The notes under the pieces were generated by a model that worked only from the letters and a program-made list of their open reading frames with translations, was not told the origin of the DNA and did no database searches. 63,109 nt of DNA from Actinomycetes bacterium (GTDB lineage Bacteria; Actinomycetota; Acidimicrobiia; Spongiisociales; JAHEDJ01): the NCBI GenBank assembly GCA_024641245.1, contig JAHEDK010000004.1:70584-133692 (forward strand). The letters are read 5' to 3'. The position numbers and the translations under genes are program-made. This document shows, in pieces, positions 1 through 9,131 of the stretch (positions are counted from its first letter, which is position 1; every line of letters begins with the position of its first letter).

Positions 1-618
1 GTACATCACAGCTTCGCCGCGTGAGTGCAGACCCAGTTTGTCCAGGATGTTGCGAACGTGGTTCTTGACGGTGTTCTCCGAGATGTACAGCATCTCGCCG
101 ATCTCGCGGCTGGTCCTGCCTTGGGCGACTGCCTGAAGAACCTCGATTTCGCGACCGGTGAGCGCAGGCTTGCGTCCAACCACCACCTCACGATGACGCA
201 ACATCTGAGCGACCGTTTCGAAGAGCTTCATGCCCATCGCCGGCGAGACTACCGCCCCGCCGGCCACAACATCCTTCATGGCTGTAACCAGTTGCGGAAG
301 CGGCGTCGTCTTCGTGATATAGCCGGCGCTGCCAGCCTTGATGGCCTTGAGGAGATCCTCCCCGGACTCACTGGCCGTCAACAACACGACTTTGGTTTTC
401 GGGGCTGCTTCCAGGAGTTTGTCAACGACCTCCAGGCCTGATATGCCGGGCATGAGAACATCGAGGACCACCAGGTCGGGTTGCTGCTCCTTAGCGACCT
501 GCACACCGGCGAGGGCGTTTTCTGCGGTGCCCACAACCTCAAATCCGGCGTTCTCGAGAGCAGCAGACATCCCGGCAGTGAACAACTGAGCGTCGTCGAC
601 GATTATCACACGGGTCAT
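1..618 (-). CDS. LuxR/NarL-family response regulator (3' end outside window)
   Basis: DNA-binding response regulator; 206 codons are present and the frame runs off the left edge without a stop. The receiver domain (about residues 1-120) has the acidic pair D8/D9, phosphoacceptor D53 in LVVLDVLMPG, and the lysine of YITKTT. A LuxR-type helix-turn-helix follows (LTGREIEVLQAVAQGRTSREI, then SENTVKNHVRNILDKLGLHSR). The ATG at 618 overlaps the TGA of hpf (ATGA), so the two are probably translationally coupled. No sensor kinase lies in the window. The family is certain; the signal it answers to is unknown. Confidence 0.93.
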   Translation of the reverse strand, partial: MTRVIIVDDAQLFTAGMSAALENAGFEVVGTAENALAGVQVAKEQQPDLVVLDVLMPGISGLEVVDKLLEAAPKTKVVLLTASESGEDLLKAIKAGSAGYITKTTPLPQLVTAMKDVVAGGAVVSPAMGMKLFETVAQMLRHREVVVGRKPALTGREIEVLQAVAQGRTSREIGEMLYISENTVKNHVRNILDKLGLHSRGEAVMY

Positions 619-1160
619 GCCGGCTCAATCAATCCAAGTGCGCCGTCACGCCGGCGGTAGAGCACACTCGGCATATCGCTCTCCGCATTCTGGAAGAAGA
701 AGAAACTGTGGCCGAGTAGATCCATCTGCAAGGCCGCCTCCTCCGGGGTCATCGGCTTCATGACGAACTGCTTCACCCGCACGATGGCATGACCATCACC
801 ACCTTCGTCATCGACAGAAGCAAAGCCGATATCGCTTTCTTTGCGTCCCTTCCGTGACCGCTGAACGAGTCGTTCCTTGAGACGGCGCAGGCGCTTCTCC
901 ATTTTGTCGACCGCCAGGTCGAGCGCTGCTTCAGCGGACTCGGCGGATGATTCAACGCGCATGATCTGACCGGCCGCCCGGCTCGTCACTTCCACTTTGA
1001 ACCGCCCGTCCGCAACGCGACGATTCTGCGCTTCCGTGAACTCGACGTCTGCGTCGAGTACTCCATCGAAAAAGCGACCAGCGTGAGCGACCTTGCTCTC
1101 GGCCATCTCACGAAGTCGCTCGTCCACGCTGGTGTTCCTACCGCGGACTCGAACTTCCAC
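615..1160 (-). CDS. hpf: Ribosome hibernation-promoting factor, long form
   Basis: Binds 70S ribosomes and drives their dimerisation into inactive 100S particles in stationary phase or stress. The 181 residues match the long HPF class: an N-terminal S30AE/RaiA domain (1-100), a charged linker, and the C-terminal dimerisation domain (VRVKQFVMKPMTPEEAALQM through SFFFFQNAES to GLIEP). The start is GTG at 1160, chosen because GGAGGT sits six bases upstream. It overlaps the end of comF by 23 bp and the response regulator start by 4 bp, so the three are likely one transcript. In mycobacteria hpf (Rv3241c) is also next to comF. Confidence 0.95.
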   Translation of the reverse strand: MEVRVRGRNTSVDERLREMAESKVAHAGRFFDGVLDADVEFTEAQNRRVADGRFKVEVTSRAAGQIMRVESSAESAEAALDLAVDKMEKRLRRLKERLVQRSRKGRKESDIGFASVDDEGGDGHAIVRVKQFVMKPMTPEEAALQMDLLGHSFFFFQNAESDMPSVLYRRRDGALGLIEPA

Positions 1161-1782
1161 GCTCTACCTCCGATCCTGTGAGTTCCGGCCGGCTAACCAA
1201 CCAGGGATACTCCTCACTCAAGAGACTAGTCACCTTCACCGCGCGTGTGGCGGTTACGGCGCCGACGACCATTCCATTCAAGACTCCCGCGGCCGACTGC
1301 AAGGTCGAACCGGTTGTGATGACGTCGTCGATGAGAAGTATCGGCTGGTTTGGGGCCTTGCTGAAGAACATCGGGGGACGCCGCCTGGCCGAGCCGCGTC
1401 CCGTATGACTTGGTGCCCACAGCGGCGCACGCAAGGCCCGTTCAATCGGATTTCCGGTCACCCGCCCCAGAACGCGGGCGAGGACAAGCGCCGCATCGAC
1501 CCCGTAGCGGAGTCGCCGGGAACCCGTTCGCGGGATGGGAACCAGCGTCCCCGAATACCCTTCGATCAGTGGGGCCATGCGAGCCGCCAGCCATTCTGCG
1601 GCTGTGAACAGACCCTCGAACTTGAGACGGTGGACGAGCCGGCGCGGCGTACCGTCGTGCACGAACGCAGAACGGACGATCAAACCGGCCGGCAACCGTT
1701 GCATACCACCCCACCTCGCCCACCGCGAGCAGCCTTCGCAGACGATGCCAGAACTCCAATTGCGACACGCCAAACAGATCAT
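1138..1782 (-). CDS. comF: ComF-family phosphoribosyltransferase-like protein
   Basis: 214 residues from the ATG at 1782; the open frame extends to 2016 but that part is antisense to the ahcY end. An N-terminal zinc-finger-like segment (CLACRNW, then CEGC) is followed by the type I PRTase fold with the PRPP loop ILLIDDVITTGSTL. ComF proteins support competence and DNA processing in some bacteria; the substrate here is unknown. A TACGGT -10-like element six bases before the ATG suggests a leaderless transcript independent of ahcY. hpf follows with an overlap. Confidence 0.88.
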   Translation of the reverse strand: MICLACRNWSSGIVCEGCSRWARWGGMQRLPAGLIVRSAFVHDGTPRRLVHRLKFEGLFTAAEWLAARMAPLIEGYSGTLVPIPRTGSRRLRYGVDAALVLARVLGRVTGNPIERALRAPLWAPSHTGRGSARRRPPMFFSKAPNQPILLIDDVITTGSTLQSAAGVLNGMVVGAVTATRAVKVTSLLSEEYPWLVSRPELTGSEVERGSSSPR

Positions 1783-1788
1783 GACGGC

Positions 1789-1794
1789 ACCGTA
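1789..1794 (-). promoter_or_regulatory. -10-like TACGGT for leaderless comF transcript
   Basis: TACGGT matches the actinobacterial TANNNT -10 pattern and lies six bases before the comF ATG. There is no Shine-Dalgarno sequence. Transcription would start at or next to the A of the start codon. Confidence 0.5.
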
Positions 1795-1820
1795 TCGCCT
1801 GGTTGGGACAGAACCCGAGG

Positions 1821-1855
1821 ACTCGCGAACCCGCGACCAGCGACTCGCGACTAGG
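1821..1855. repeat. Intergenic 7-bp-period array (GTCGCGA class)
   Basis: Five consecutive degenerate heptads in strict register: ACTCGCG, AACCCGC, GACCAGC, GACTCGC, GACTAGG. The last unit contains the TAG stop of ahcY (read on the minus strand). The same unit type recurs at 21841. Function unknown. Confidence 0.7.
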
Positions 1856-3098
1856 TCCCTTCGTTCCAGGAGGCGAGGTAGCGCTTCTGTTCTTCGGTGA
1901 GTTGCTCGAGACCGCATCCCATCGTGGCCAGTTTGATGGTGGCCACTTCCGCGTCGAGATGTTCGGGAAGCGTGTAGATCGCAGGTTTCAGACCACTTCC
2001 GTTGACGATCAGCCACTCGGCGGCCATTGCCTGATTTGCGAACGACATGTCCATCACATCGGCCGGATGTCCTTCAGCAGCGCCGAGGTTCACGAGGCGA
2101 CCCTCCGCCGCCACGAACAAGCTTCGGCCGTCGGCCAGGTCGAATGCCTCGAGATTCTCCCTCACCGGCCGTCGCGCCACGGCCATTGCGGCCAGCGCCT
2201 CGAGGTCTAGTTCGATATCGAAATGGCCGGCGTTGGAAAGGATGGCACCATCCTTCATCCGCTCGAAGTGACGGCCCCTCAGAACATGCTTGTTCCCCGT
2301 CACGGTGACGAATACATCGCCCGTCGCCGCCGCATCGTCCGCCGTCAACACTTGATGACCGTCCATCGCGGCTTCGAGCGCCCGAATCGGGTCGACCTCA
2401 ACCACGACGACCTTCGCTCCGAAACCAGATGACCGGTCGGCGACACCACGCCCGCAATCGCCGTAGCCGACCACGACCACGGTTGATCCGGCCAGCAGTA
2501 CGTTGGTCGCCCTGAGGATGCCGTCGATCGCCGACTGCCCGGTGCCGTAGCGATTGTCGAAGAGGTGCTTAGTCGCCGAGTCGTTGACTGCGACGACGGG
2601 CAGCCTCAGCGTCCCGTCGTTCGCCATCGCCCGCAGGCGGATCACACCGGTCGTCGTTTCTTCGGTTGACCCAACCGGATTCAGTTCGGTGCGCTCCGTG
2701 TGGAGAATGGTGGCCAGGTCTGCCCCATCGTCCATGGTCACGTCGGGTTCTGCGTCGAGCACGGCGTGGATGTGCCGGTAGTACCGATCGGGGTCCTCAC
2801 CACGCACCGCGAAGACCGGAATACCGTCCTCGACGAGGGCGGCGGCCACGTCGTCTTGAGTTGAGAGCGGATTGCTGGCGCACAGCAGGACCTTGGCGCC
2901 CCCGTCCCTCAGTGCCAGCATCAGGTTGGCCGTTTCAGCCGTCACGTGGAGACAGGCCGCCACGGTCCGGCCCTCGAGGGGGCGTTCAGCGCGGAACCGC
3001 TCCCTCAGAGATTCGAGGACGGGCATTCTCCGGCCCGCCCAGGCAATCCGCCGGGCTCCTGCTCCGGCCAGGGCCGGATCTGCAATATCGAAATCCAT
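1851..3098 (-). CDS. ahcY: Adenosylhomocysteinase (S-adenosyl-L-homocysteine hydrolase)
   Basis: NAD-dependent, reversible hydrolysis of S-adenosylhomocysteine to adenosine and homocysteine, removing the product inhibitor of SAM methyltransferases. 415 residues from ATG 3098, chosen because AAGGA lies seven bases upstream; a GTG at 3113 in the same frame would overlap the upstream gene. Conserved family blocks are visible: CLHVTAETANL, the substrate-binding NDSATKHLFDNRYGTGQS, the Rossmann stretch VVVVGYGDCGRGVAD, and SNAGHFDIEL. The length is that of the short archaeal/Thermotoga type. It follows the isomerase gene by 11 bases. Confidence 0.97.
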   Translation of the reverse strand: MDFDIADPALAGAGARRIAWAGRRMPVLESLRERFRAERPLEGRTVAACLHVTAETANLMLALRDGGAKVLLCASNPLSTQDDVAAALVEDGIPVFAVRGEDPDRYYRHIHAVLDAEPDVTMDDGADLATILHTERTELNPVGSTEETTTGVIRLRAMANDGTLRLPVVAVNDSATKHLFDNRYGTGQSAIDGILRATNVLLAGSTVVVVGYGDCGRGVADRSSGFGAKVVVVEVDPIRALEAAMDGHQVLTADDAAATGDVFVTVTGNKHVLRGRHFERMKDGAILSNAGHFDIELDLEALAAMAVARRPVRENLEAFDLADGRSLFVAAEGRLVNLGAAEGHPADVMDMSFANQAMAAEWLIVNGSGLKPAIYTLPEHLDAEVATIKLATMGCGLEQLTEEQKRYLASWNEGT

Positions 3099-3109
3099 GA
3101 ATTGATCCT

Positions 3110-4096
3110 TCACAATCGGTTCTTCAGTTCGGTCAAAACGTCGACGGGCACAGGGTCGATCCCGGCTGCCTCGGCCACGTGCACGGAGACAAGGTCACCG
3201 ATGAGCGAAGCCGTGGCTGCGCGAGCCAGGACAGAGGTGCCGGTGGTCCACACCTCACCGGCCCGGTGGACGCTCTGCCCGATCAAGTCGGGCATCAAAT
3301 CGAATCGGCGCGCAATCTCAGGTATCTCACCCTGGTCTCGCAAGACAACGAGACCGGTTGCGCTGCTCAAACCATGGTGCGAAGAGGCCCAACCGACCAG
3401 TTCGTTGTGGTTGAGTTCCGGGACGATCGACCAGTAGGCAGGCGTCTTGGCGTTCTCGTGGAACTGCTTTGCCCACCGCTGGGCGGCCACCTCGGTGGGA
3501 CCGGCGGACCCCCAGACGGCGACCAGACGGCCGGCGAGTGCGGCTGCAATTCGGCGGGCCTGATCATGACCGGGTCCAGCCCGCTCCTCGCCCAGCAGGT
3601 CGGCCGTTTCGTTCGCCGCTTCTAGGAGCATCGGAATCGGGTCACCCAGCGACGAGGCGGCAGCCACGAGTCTCACTACCGCCCCGACCAGGTATCCGAG
3701 AGCCGCCCGGGGTTGCATCCCGGCCGGAACGAGAACGGCCGGGAAGTCTTGTACGCCGGCCATCCGGCTCAGTTCGCCGCCTGTTGTCACGGCTGCCACC
3801 GGCAACCCGAAGTCCAGGGCGGCCTCCACCGACGAGAGCGTCTCTGCCGTGTTCCCCGAATACGACACGGCAACTATCAATGGTCGCACGTGCTCAACCC
3901 AGGACGGCAGTCCGTAGTCTTTGTGAATCCGCACGTCGACGCCCTCTGCCGCGGCAACGACACGAGCAAAGTCCCCGGAGATTCCGGACCCACCCATCCC
4001 GCACACGAGCACGGTCGAAGCCGGAGAAGTGGTGGGAGCCTCCAGCTCGGCCGCCCACCGGTATTGGTCGGGAAGGCTTTCAATCATGGTCCACAT
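3110..4096 (-). CDS. Bifunctional phosphoglucose/phosphomannose isomerase-type SIS protein
   Basis: 328-residue double-SIS-domain protein. The glycine-rich CGMGGSGISGD (about 32-42), SYSGNTAET and the C-terminal PELNHNELVGW are hallmarks of the PGI/PMI family that interconverts fructose-6-P with glucose-6-P and mannose-6-P. Actinobacterial members at this locus (Rv3256c in M. tuberculosis) are less well characterised, so activity is inferred. The ATG at 4096 overlaps the TGA of the phosphomannomutase gene. Together with that enzyme it would feed GDP-mannose or glucose-1-P for the glycosyltransferases nearby. Confidence 0.85.
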   Translation of the reverse strand: MWTMIESLPDQYRWAAELEAPTTSPASTVLVCGMGGSGISGDFARVVAAAEGVDVRIHKDYGLPSWVEHVRPLIVAVSYSGNTAETLSSVEAALDFGLPVAAVTTGGELSRMAGVQDFPAVLVPAGMQPRAALGYLVGAVVRLVAAASSLGDPIPMLLEAANETADLLGEERAGPGHDQARRIAAALAGRLVAVWGSAGPTEVAAQRWAKQFHENAKTPAYWSIVPELNHNELVGWASSHHGLSSATGLVVLRDQGEIPEIARRFDLMPDLIGQSVHRAGEVWTTGTSVLARAATASLIGDLVSVHVAEAAGIDPVPVDVLTELKNRL

Positions 4097-5616
4097 CAGC
4101 GCGGTTGCTCGGCCTCATCGATGAGCATGACGGGTATGCCGTCGGCGACCGGATACCGCAGGCCGCACTCGAGGCACTCGAGCTTGGAGGCATTTACATC
4201 CTCCCGGAGATTCCCATGGCATTTTGGACACACCAGGATGGCCTTGAGTTCAGGCGCAATGAGCCCGGCAGGTGCCGGGCTGCCCTCGATCACAGTCCGG
4301 ATCTCGCTCACCATGCGGTCCACCATCGCCGCGTCTGCACCTTCCACGTTCAGGCGCAAGACCGGTTCGGTATTCGAAGGCCGTAGGTTGAACCACCGGT
4401 CCGACCACGACACCGTTAGCCCGTCGGTCCTGTCGATCTCAGCGTCGGCATACTTCCGTTCGACGGTGACCAGCGCCGCACTCTGATCGACGACGGAGAG
4501 GTTGATCTCCCCGGATGCGGAGTACGGTTCGACTTCGGTGCGCAGTTGCGAGAGAGGGCGCCCCGATTCGGACAGCACCTGAAGAAGGACCAGCATCGCC
4601 AGCATGCCGGAGTCGGCCCGATAGTTGTCACGGAAGTAGTAGTGCCCGCTGTGCTCACCGCCGAATATGGCACCGGTCTCCGCCATGATCTGCTTTATGA
4701 AGGAATGGCCGACCCGGGTGCGAATCGGCTTCCCACCGGCGGCGATCACGACCTCGGGCACCGCCCGACTCGTGATCAGATTGTGGACGATGGTGGCACC
4801 GGGTTCTCGCGCCAAGAACCACTTGGCGATCAAAGCCGTTGTCGTGCTCCCCGATAGGGGTTTGCGCTGGTCGTCGATGAAGAAGGCCCGATCGGCGTCC
4901 CCGTCGAAGGCGACACCCAGGTCGGCGCCCTCGGTACCCATCAACGCGATGAGATCGATGAGATTGTCGGGGTTGAGTGGATCGGCCGGATGATTCGGGA
5001 AGGTCCCATCCGGCTCGAGATACAAAGGGACCAGATCGGCGCTGATCCGGGCGAAGACCGCAGGAAGCACTACTCCTGCCATCCCGTTGCCGCCATCGAC
5101 TGCCACTCTGAGGTTTCCTATGGCCGGTCCGTTCACGATCGAGAACAGATGCTCGATGTATCCGGACAAACCATCGAAGTCGGCGACCGACCCTGGTGTT
5201 CCGGCAACCGGCAATTCCCCTCCCGCCATGGCCCGGATGTCCTGGAGTCCGGTATCGTGGCCGACCGGGGCAGCGCCGGAGCGGCACAGCTTGATGCCGT
5301 TGTATTCGGGAGGATTGTGCGAGGCGGTGATCATCGCCCCCGGGACCTCCTCGCGGCCGGACACGTAATACACCGTGTCGGTAGCGACCTCTCCGAGATC
5401 GAGCACGTCGACACCCTGTCCCGTGATTCCTTCGATGAAAGCACCGGCGATACCCGGTGACGAGGCGCGACAATCGCGACCAACCGCGATCCGGTCGGCG
5501 GAGACGAACGACGCAAACGCCGCACCGATGCGGCGGGCACCCTCTGCGTCGAGGTCACCGGTATCGGTGCGTCCCCTGATGTCGTATGCCTTGAAGATCA
5601 CCTCGAAATCGCTCAT
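4096..5616 (-). CDS. manB: Phosphomannomutase/phosphoglucomutase fused to a Trm112-like zinc domain
   Basis: 506 residues from ATG 5616, preceded by GAGAGGA. Residues 1-450 are an alpha-D-phosphohexomutase: the phosphoserine loop TASHNPPEYNG (catalytic S99), metal loop DGDADR, sugar-binding GGEHSGHYYF and phosphate-binding RPSNTEP. Residues 456-506 are a separate zinc domain with C463, C466, C481 and C484 and the Trm112-type ending YPVADGIPVML. In other actinobacteria a Trm112-like gene commonly sits between manB and the SIS gene; here it is fused. The product would be mannose-1-P or glucose-1-P. The upstream open frame to 5844 is antisense to the GT2 gene. Confidence 0.93.
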   Translation of the reverse strand: MSDFEVIFKAYDIRGRTDTGDLDAEGARRIGAAFASFVSADRIAVGRDCRASSPGIAGAFIEGITGQGVDVLDLGEVATDTVYYVSGREEVPGAMITASHNPPEYNGIKLCRSGAAPVGHDTGLQDIRAMAGGELPVAGTPGSVADFDGLSGYIEHLFSIVNGPAIGNLRVAVDGGNGMAGVVLPAVFARISADLVPLYLEPDGTFPNHPADPLNPDNLIDLIALMGTEGADLGVAFDGDADRAFFIDDQRKPLSGSTTTALIAKWFLAREPGATIVHNLITSRAVPEVVIAAGGKPIRTRVGHSFIKQIMAETGAIFGGEHSGHYYFRDNYRADSGMLAMLVLLQVLSESGRPLSQLRTEVEPYSASGEINLSVVDQSAALVTVERKYADAEIDRTDGLTVSWSDRWFNLRPSNTEPVLRLNVEGADAAMVDRMVSEIRTVIEGSPAPAGLIAPELKAILVCPKCHGNLREDVNASKLECLECGLRYPVADGIPVMLIDEAEQPR

Positions 5617-5676
5617 ACAGTCCTCTCCGCGTTGAGCCCGGATTGTACGGCACGAAATGGAACCCCCGCTCCTGCC

Positions 5677-5682
5677 TACACT
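5677..5682 (+). promoter_or_regulatory. -10-like TACACT before GT2 gene
   Basis: TACACT lies 10 bases before ATG 5693. No Shine-Dalgarno sequence precedes either candidate start, so a leaderless or near-leaderless message is possible. Confidence 0.3.
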
Positions 5683-5692
5683 GCCGTCGCCA

Positions 5693-6400
5693 ATGTTCAG
5701 TGTCTCGATCGTCATCCCGGTCCACAATGAAGCCGGTTTCCTGGCCACCGCCTGGGAACGACTGCGCCCGGAACTCGAGGGACTCGAGTCCGACGTTACC
5801 GTGTACCTCGTCGAGAACGGGTCGACCGATGAAACTCTTGCCATCGCCCGGACGCTCGAAGACCCGTCTCCCTTCGTACTCTCACTCCCCCGACCCGACT
5901 ACGGGGCGGCGATGCGGGAGGGGTTCCTCGCCGCCGCCGAGGCCGACTGGATCGTCAACTTCGACATCGACTACTTCTCGGTTCCATTCATTCGTGGTCT
6001 CTTCGAAGTCGACGCCGACGTCGTCATCGCCTCGAAACGGGCACCGGGTTCTGACGATCGACGGTCTGCGCTGCGAAGGGCGGGGACGCTCACCTTCAAT
6101 CTCCTTCTGCGAACGCTGTTCGGGTCCCGGGTGTCAGACACCCACGGAATCAAGGGATTCCGGGGCCACGTCGTACGCCGGCTCGTTCCTGCAACAACCA
6201 GCACGCAGGATCTGTTCGACACCGAGCTCGTCCTGCGAGCTGAGATGGCCGGGTATCGGATCGCCGAAGTCCCGATCGTGGTCGAGGAGTTGCGAGAGAC
6301 GAGGTCGTCCTTCGTCAAGCGGGTCCCGAGAACCCTGCGAGGTCTGCTTCAGCTCCGCCGGTCCTTCTCGAGTGAGCGCCGGAATACGAGGTCCCGGTAG
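5693..6400 (+). CDS. Family 2 glycosyltransferase (polyprenyl-phosphate mannosyltransferase-like)
   Basis: GT-A fold transferase of about 235 residues. The start MFSVSIVIPVHNEAG is normal for the family; an ATG at 5657 would add 12 residues. Motifs seen: VENGSTDET for nucleotide binding, and FDIDYF in the metal-binding (DXD) position. No transmembrane tail is present, so it resembles short DPM1-type enzymes that load a sugar onto a lipid carrier. It diverges from manB with only about 76 bases between starts. Its last 52 bases overlap the 3' end of gtrA on the other strand. Donor and acceptor are unknown. Confidence 0.85.
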   Translation: MFSVSIVIPVHNEAGFLATAWERLRPELEGLESDVTVYLVENGSTDETLAIARTLEDPSPFVLSLPRPDYGAAMREGFLAAAEADWIVNFDIDYFSVPFIRGLFEVDADVVIASKRAPGSDDRRSALRRAGTLTFNLLLRTLFGSRVSDTHGIKGFRGHVVRRLVPATTSTQDLFDTELVLRAEMAGYRIAEVPIVVEELRETRSSFVKRVPRTLRGLLQLRRSFSSERRNTRSR

Positions 6401-6807
6401 CCGGCATACTTCGGGAACAGGATCACGATGACCGCCGAAAACTTGGCGATGTTGAGCTGTAACACGGTCAGCGGCCCCCACAGCACCTGCGATCCTTCGA
6501 CGATCGCCAGCGTGGCCAGTAGCGCCAGGGTGTTCACGAGATAGAAGGCCCCGGTTTCCCGGGTTGATCCCCAGCCTTCATCGAGTTGGAAAGTCCACCG
6601 CCGGTTCAAGACATACGACAGCGCGGTAGCTGCGATGTACGAGATGGAAACAGCCACAGATGCCTCCCACCGCTGGTTGGGAAGCACCAGCAACAACACG
6701 TTGAAGATACCGAAATCGACGATCGTGTTGAAGCCTCCCACCACCGCCAACCGGATGAACTGTCCGAGGGATTCCCGATTCATGAAGGTCTGCAGGTACC
6801 GCTTCAC
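6349..6807 (-). CDS. GtrA-family membrane protein
   Basis: 152 residues from GTG 6807, which overlaps the TGA of the upstream gene (GTGA). An ATG at 6783 would also give a complete domain. Four hydrophobic segments typical of GtrA are seen, starting FIRLAVVGGFNTIVDFGIFN, with the conserved LSYVLNRRWTF between segments 2 and 3. GtrA proteins are thought to flip undecaprenyl- or decaprenyl-phospho-sugars across the membrane. The neighbouring GT2 and the large membrane protein fit a load-flip-transfer trio. Confidence 0.88.
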   Translation of the reverse strand: MKRYLQTFMNRESLGQFIRLAVVGGFNTIVDFGIFNVLLLVLPNQRWEASVAVSISYIAATALSYVLNRRWTFQLDEGWGSTRETGAFYLVNTLALLATLAIVEGSQVLWGPLTVLQLNIAKFSAVIVILFPKYAGYRDLVFRRSLEKDRRS

Positions 6808-9125
6808 TTCGAGGTCGCCCTGCGCCAAACGAACGGCAGGGTGATCGCCAGACCTACCAACGTCAGCACGATCCCGATCCACTCGGCCCAGGTGCGTTCA
6901 AACCGGAGATCCACGTGCCCTTCGGTCGGAACGACCACCATCAGCGACGGAGTAGCACGGTACGGCCCATCGGCCCCTTCGGCCGTCCAGTTCGGGAAGT
7001 ATGAGATCTTGACGAGATGGGGTACACCGATCGCCGTGGTGTCGAACGAGAGCGAGTCGTCGGTGATCTGCACGTTGGTCACCGGAGCATGCTCGCCGAT
7101 CGGGACCAGCGGTAGTTCGTCGAGTTGGTCGATGCGCGGCCAGTTCGCAGGACCATCCGCGGTGACCCAGCGGTCGAGGAGATCGATGTCGTCGTACCAC
7201 TCGAAGGCGAGGTCGCCCAACGGTGTCTTGCGTTCCTCGCCGGTGATCATGGAGAGGGGAACGCCCAGCACCCTGGCAAACAGGCTGCCGCCCCGTCCAT
7301 CCGAATACACGGCCGGTTCATAGGAGGCAACGTCGACCAGGTCGTGGGAAGGCAGCTCGTACACACGGAATGGACCGCTGGACGCCACCTCTTCGAACAC
7401 CTCCGACCGTGCGGCCACCTCGGCCAACGCTTCCTCACTGAAGGCAACGTAGTAGCGCACGCCGTAGACCTCGAGGTGCGCGACGCCCCGCTCGAAATCA
7501 AAGGTGTGGTAGTTGAGCCCGGGGATGGGGTTCGAAGGCTTCCTGCTCATCTCGGCTGCGTTGAGAAAATGAAACGGCGTCGTGAGCGAAGATTCGAAGA
7601 ACAAACCCTCCATCGAGGGATGCCCATCCGACCAATAGGGAAAAAGCATCAGCGACATCGAGGTGCCGTATTGATCGAGGTAATCGGAGTCGACCTCCCA
7701 TTGAATGCGGCCGTCCGGCAGCGAATCGATCGTCTCCATGAGCGCCTCGTATTCCGGCCAGGGAGCCTTGCTCTCGTAGCCCGAGTAGTTCCATGTCGCC
7801 CATCCTGAGAGAAACGCAATGCCCAGGCCTCCGGCCGCGGCGAACCCCACCGAGCCGGCCAGCACGAGCGCGACTGCGGTGCGGACCTCGAGTGCAAACA
7901 CCATGGCGGCTAGACCCCCCAACGCCACCACACCCGCCACGATGAAGGCGATCCCGGAATTCCCCGGCCGACCGGAGAAGGCACCGGCGGCCATTAGGAG
8001 TGCGATGGCGACCACCGCCGTGATCGGCTGCCACAGCGCCAGTTGCTTCGGCAATCGCCTGGCGATGCCCACCATCAGCGCACCAACTGCCAACCCTGCG
8101 AAGAACGACAACCCGAAGAACCAGTATGGAAGGAGCCGGCCGTTCCATAGCTTCCATGGTTCCTCGGCGAAAGCCACCGGCAACCAGAAGTAGATCAATG
8201 GGAGAAGGGTCAAGCCGACAACGGGAACGGCCTTCGCCGTCTTGCGCACCGCCCACACCATGCCAACCGCCGCCAGCGGAACGATCGGCCAAACCTCAAC
8301 CGGGAACAACTCGTCCCATTTGTTGAGCGGCGACCAGGCCATGTCGGCGGTCAAGCCGAATCTCGCCAGCAAAGGCAACGCCCAGAAGCCCGCCACCGCG
8401 AAGCCGGTGAGCCAGGTGAAAGCGATGCGTCCGGCCGCCCGTCTCCACATCAACATCGGCAGAGTCGCAACCACGATCACGATCGTCGTGATGACATGAC
8501 TAAGTGCGGTGAGCCCGAGCACCAACGCCGCAACAGGGAGCAACGACGGATCCTCTTTGAGGCCCCGAATCAGGAGCCCAAAGTAGAAGAGCGATAGGGC
8601 AAACGACCACGAGAATGAAAACTCGCCGGCCAGTGTCGAGGCGATATTTGCTCCGTAGATCGTGAAACTCTCGATGAACACGAAACTGCCGCCGGCCGCA
8701 CCCCCCACCGTGGCTACAGCACGGCTCAGCCCGATTGAGCGAGCCAGGTAGTAGGCCGCCGGAGGAGTCGCCAGCAGACCGGCCACCGTCACCATCTTGA
8801 ACGCGATCCCGTAGGGAAGGAGCAGATCGAGGAACACGATGACGAGGGAAGGAAGCGGGAAGTAGAAGTAGAAGATCGGGAACCCGGCAAACCAGCTATT
8901 GCTCCAGCCCAGGATCCGCCCTGATGGCAGCAACACATCCCTGAGAAATGCGGGTCCCAGCACATGTGCGCCCATGTCCCCACCCGCCGGCGTGTTGGCA
9001 GAGAAAATGAGATCCGGTCGCATCACGCCCAGAATCAAGAGGCTGACGATGCCGACTCCGACGAGCGGAACCCAGCTGGGAGTGGAGTCCGATGAGGTAG
9101 TGAGCGAACGACCCGATTGAGTCAT
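6804..9125 (-). CDS. Large integral membrane protein, likely GT-C-type glycosyltransferase
   Basis: 773 residues with about a dozen predicted transmembrane segments, then an extracytoplasmic region (about 465-740) and a last helix near the C-terminus. Between TM1 and TM2 lies GGDMGAHVLGP, an acidic loop of the kind used by GT-C enzymes, followed by SNSWFAGFPIFYFYFPLPSL. It resembles the 6-pyruvoyl-tetrahydropterin synthase-related membrane family, whose name does not describe its function. A lipid-linked sugar donor is suggested by GtrA, whose start overlaps its stop by 4 bp. TAGCCT six bases before the ATG suggests a leaderless promoter. Confidence 0.75.
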   Translation of the reverse strand: MTQSGRSLTTSSDSTPSWVPLVGVGIVSLLILGVMRPDLIFSANTPAGGDMGAHVLGPAFLRDVLLPSGRILGWSNSWFAGFPIFYFYFPLPSLVIVFLDLLLPYGIAFKMVTVAGLLATPPAAYYLARSIGLSRAVATVGGAAGGSFVFIESFTIYGANIASTLAGEFSFSWSFALSLFYFGLLIRGLKEDPSLLPVAALVLGLTALSHVITTIVIVVATLPMLMWRRAAGRIAFTWLTGFAVAGFWALPLLARFGLTADMAWSPLNKWDELFPVEVWPIVPLAAVGMVWAVRKTAKAVPVVGLTLLPLIYFWLPVAFAEEPWKLWNGRLLPYWFFGLSFFAGLAVGALMVGIARRLPKQLALWQPITAVVAIALLMAAGAFSGRPGNSGIAFIVAGVVALGGLAAMVFALEVRTAVALVLAGSVGFAAAGGLGIAFLSGWATWNYSGYESKAPWPEYEALMETIDSLPDGRIQWEVDSDYLDQYGTSMSLMLFPYWSDGHPSMEGLFFESSLTTPFHFLNAAEMSRKPSNPIPGLNYHTFDFERGVAHLEVYGVRYYVAFSEEALAEVAARSEVFEEVASSGPFRVYELPSHDLVDVASYEPAVYSDGRGGSLFARVLGVPLSMITGEERKTPLGDLAFEWYDDIDLLDRWVTADGPANWPRIDQLDELPLVPIGEHAPVTNVQITDDSLSFDTTAIGVPHLVKISYFPNWTAEGADGPYRATPSLMVVVPTEGHVDLRFERTWAEWIGIVLTLVGLAITLPFVWRRATSK

Positions 9126-9131
9126 GCCGGG

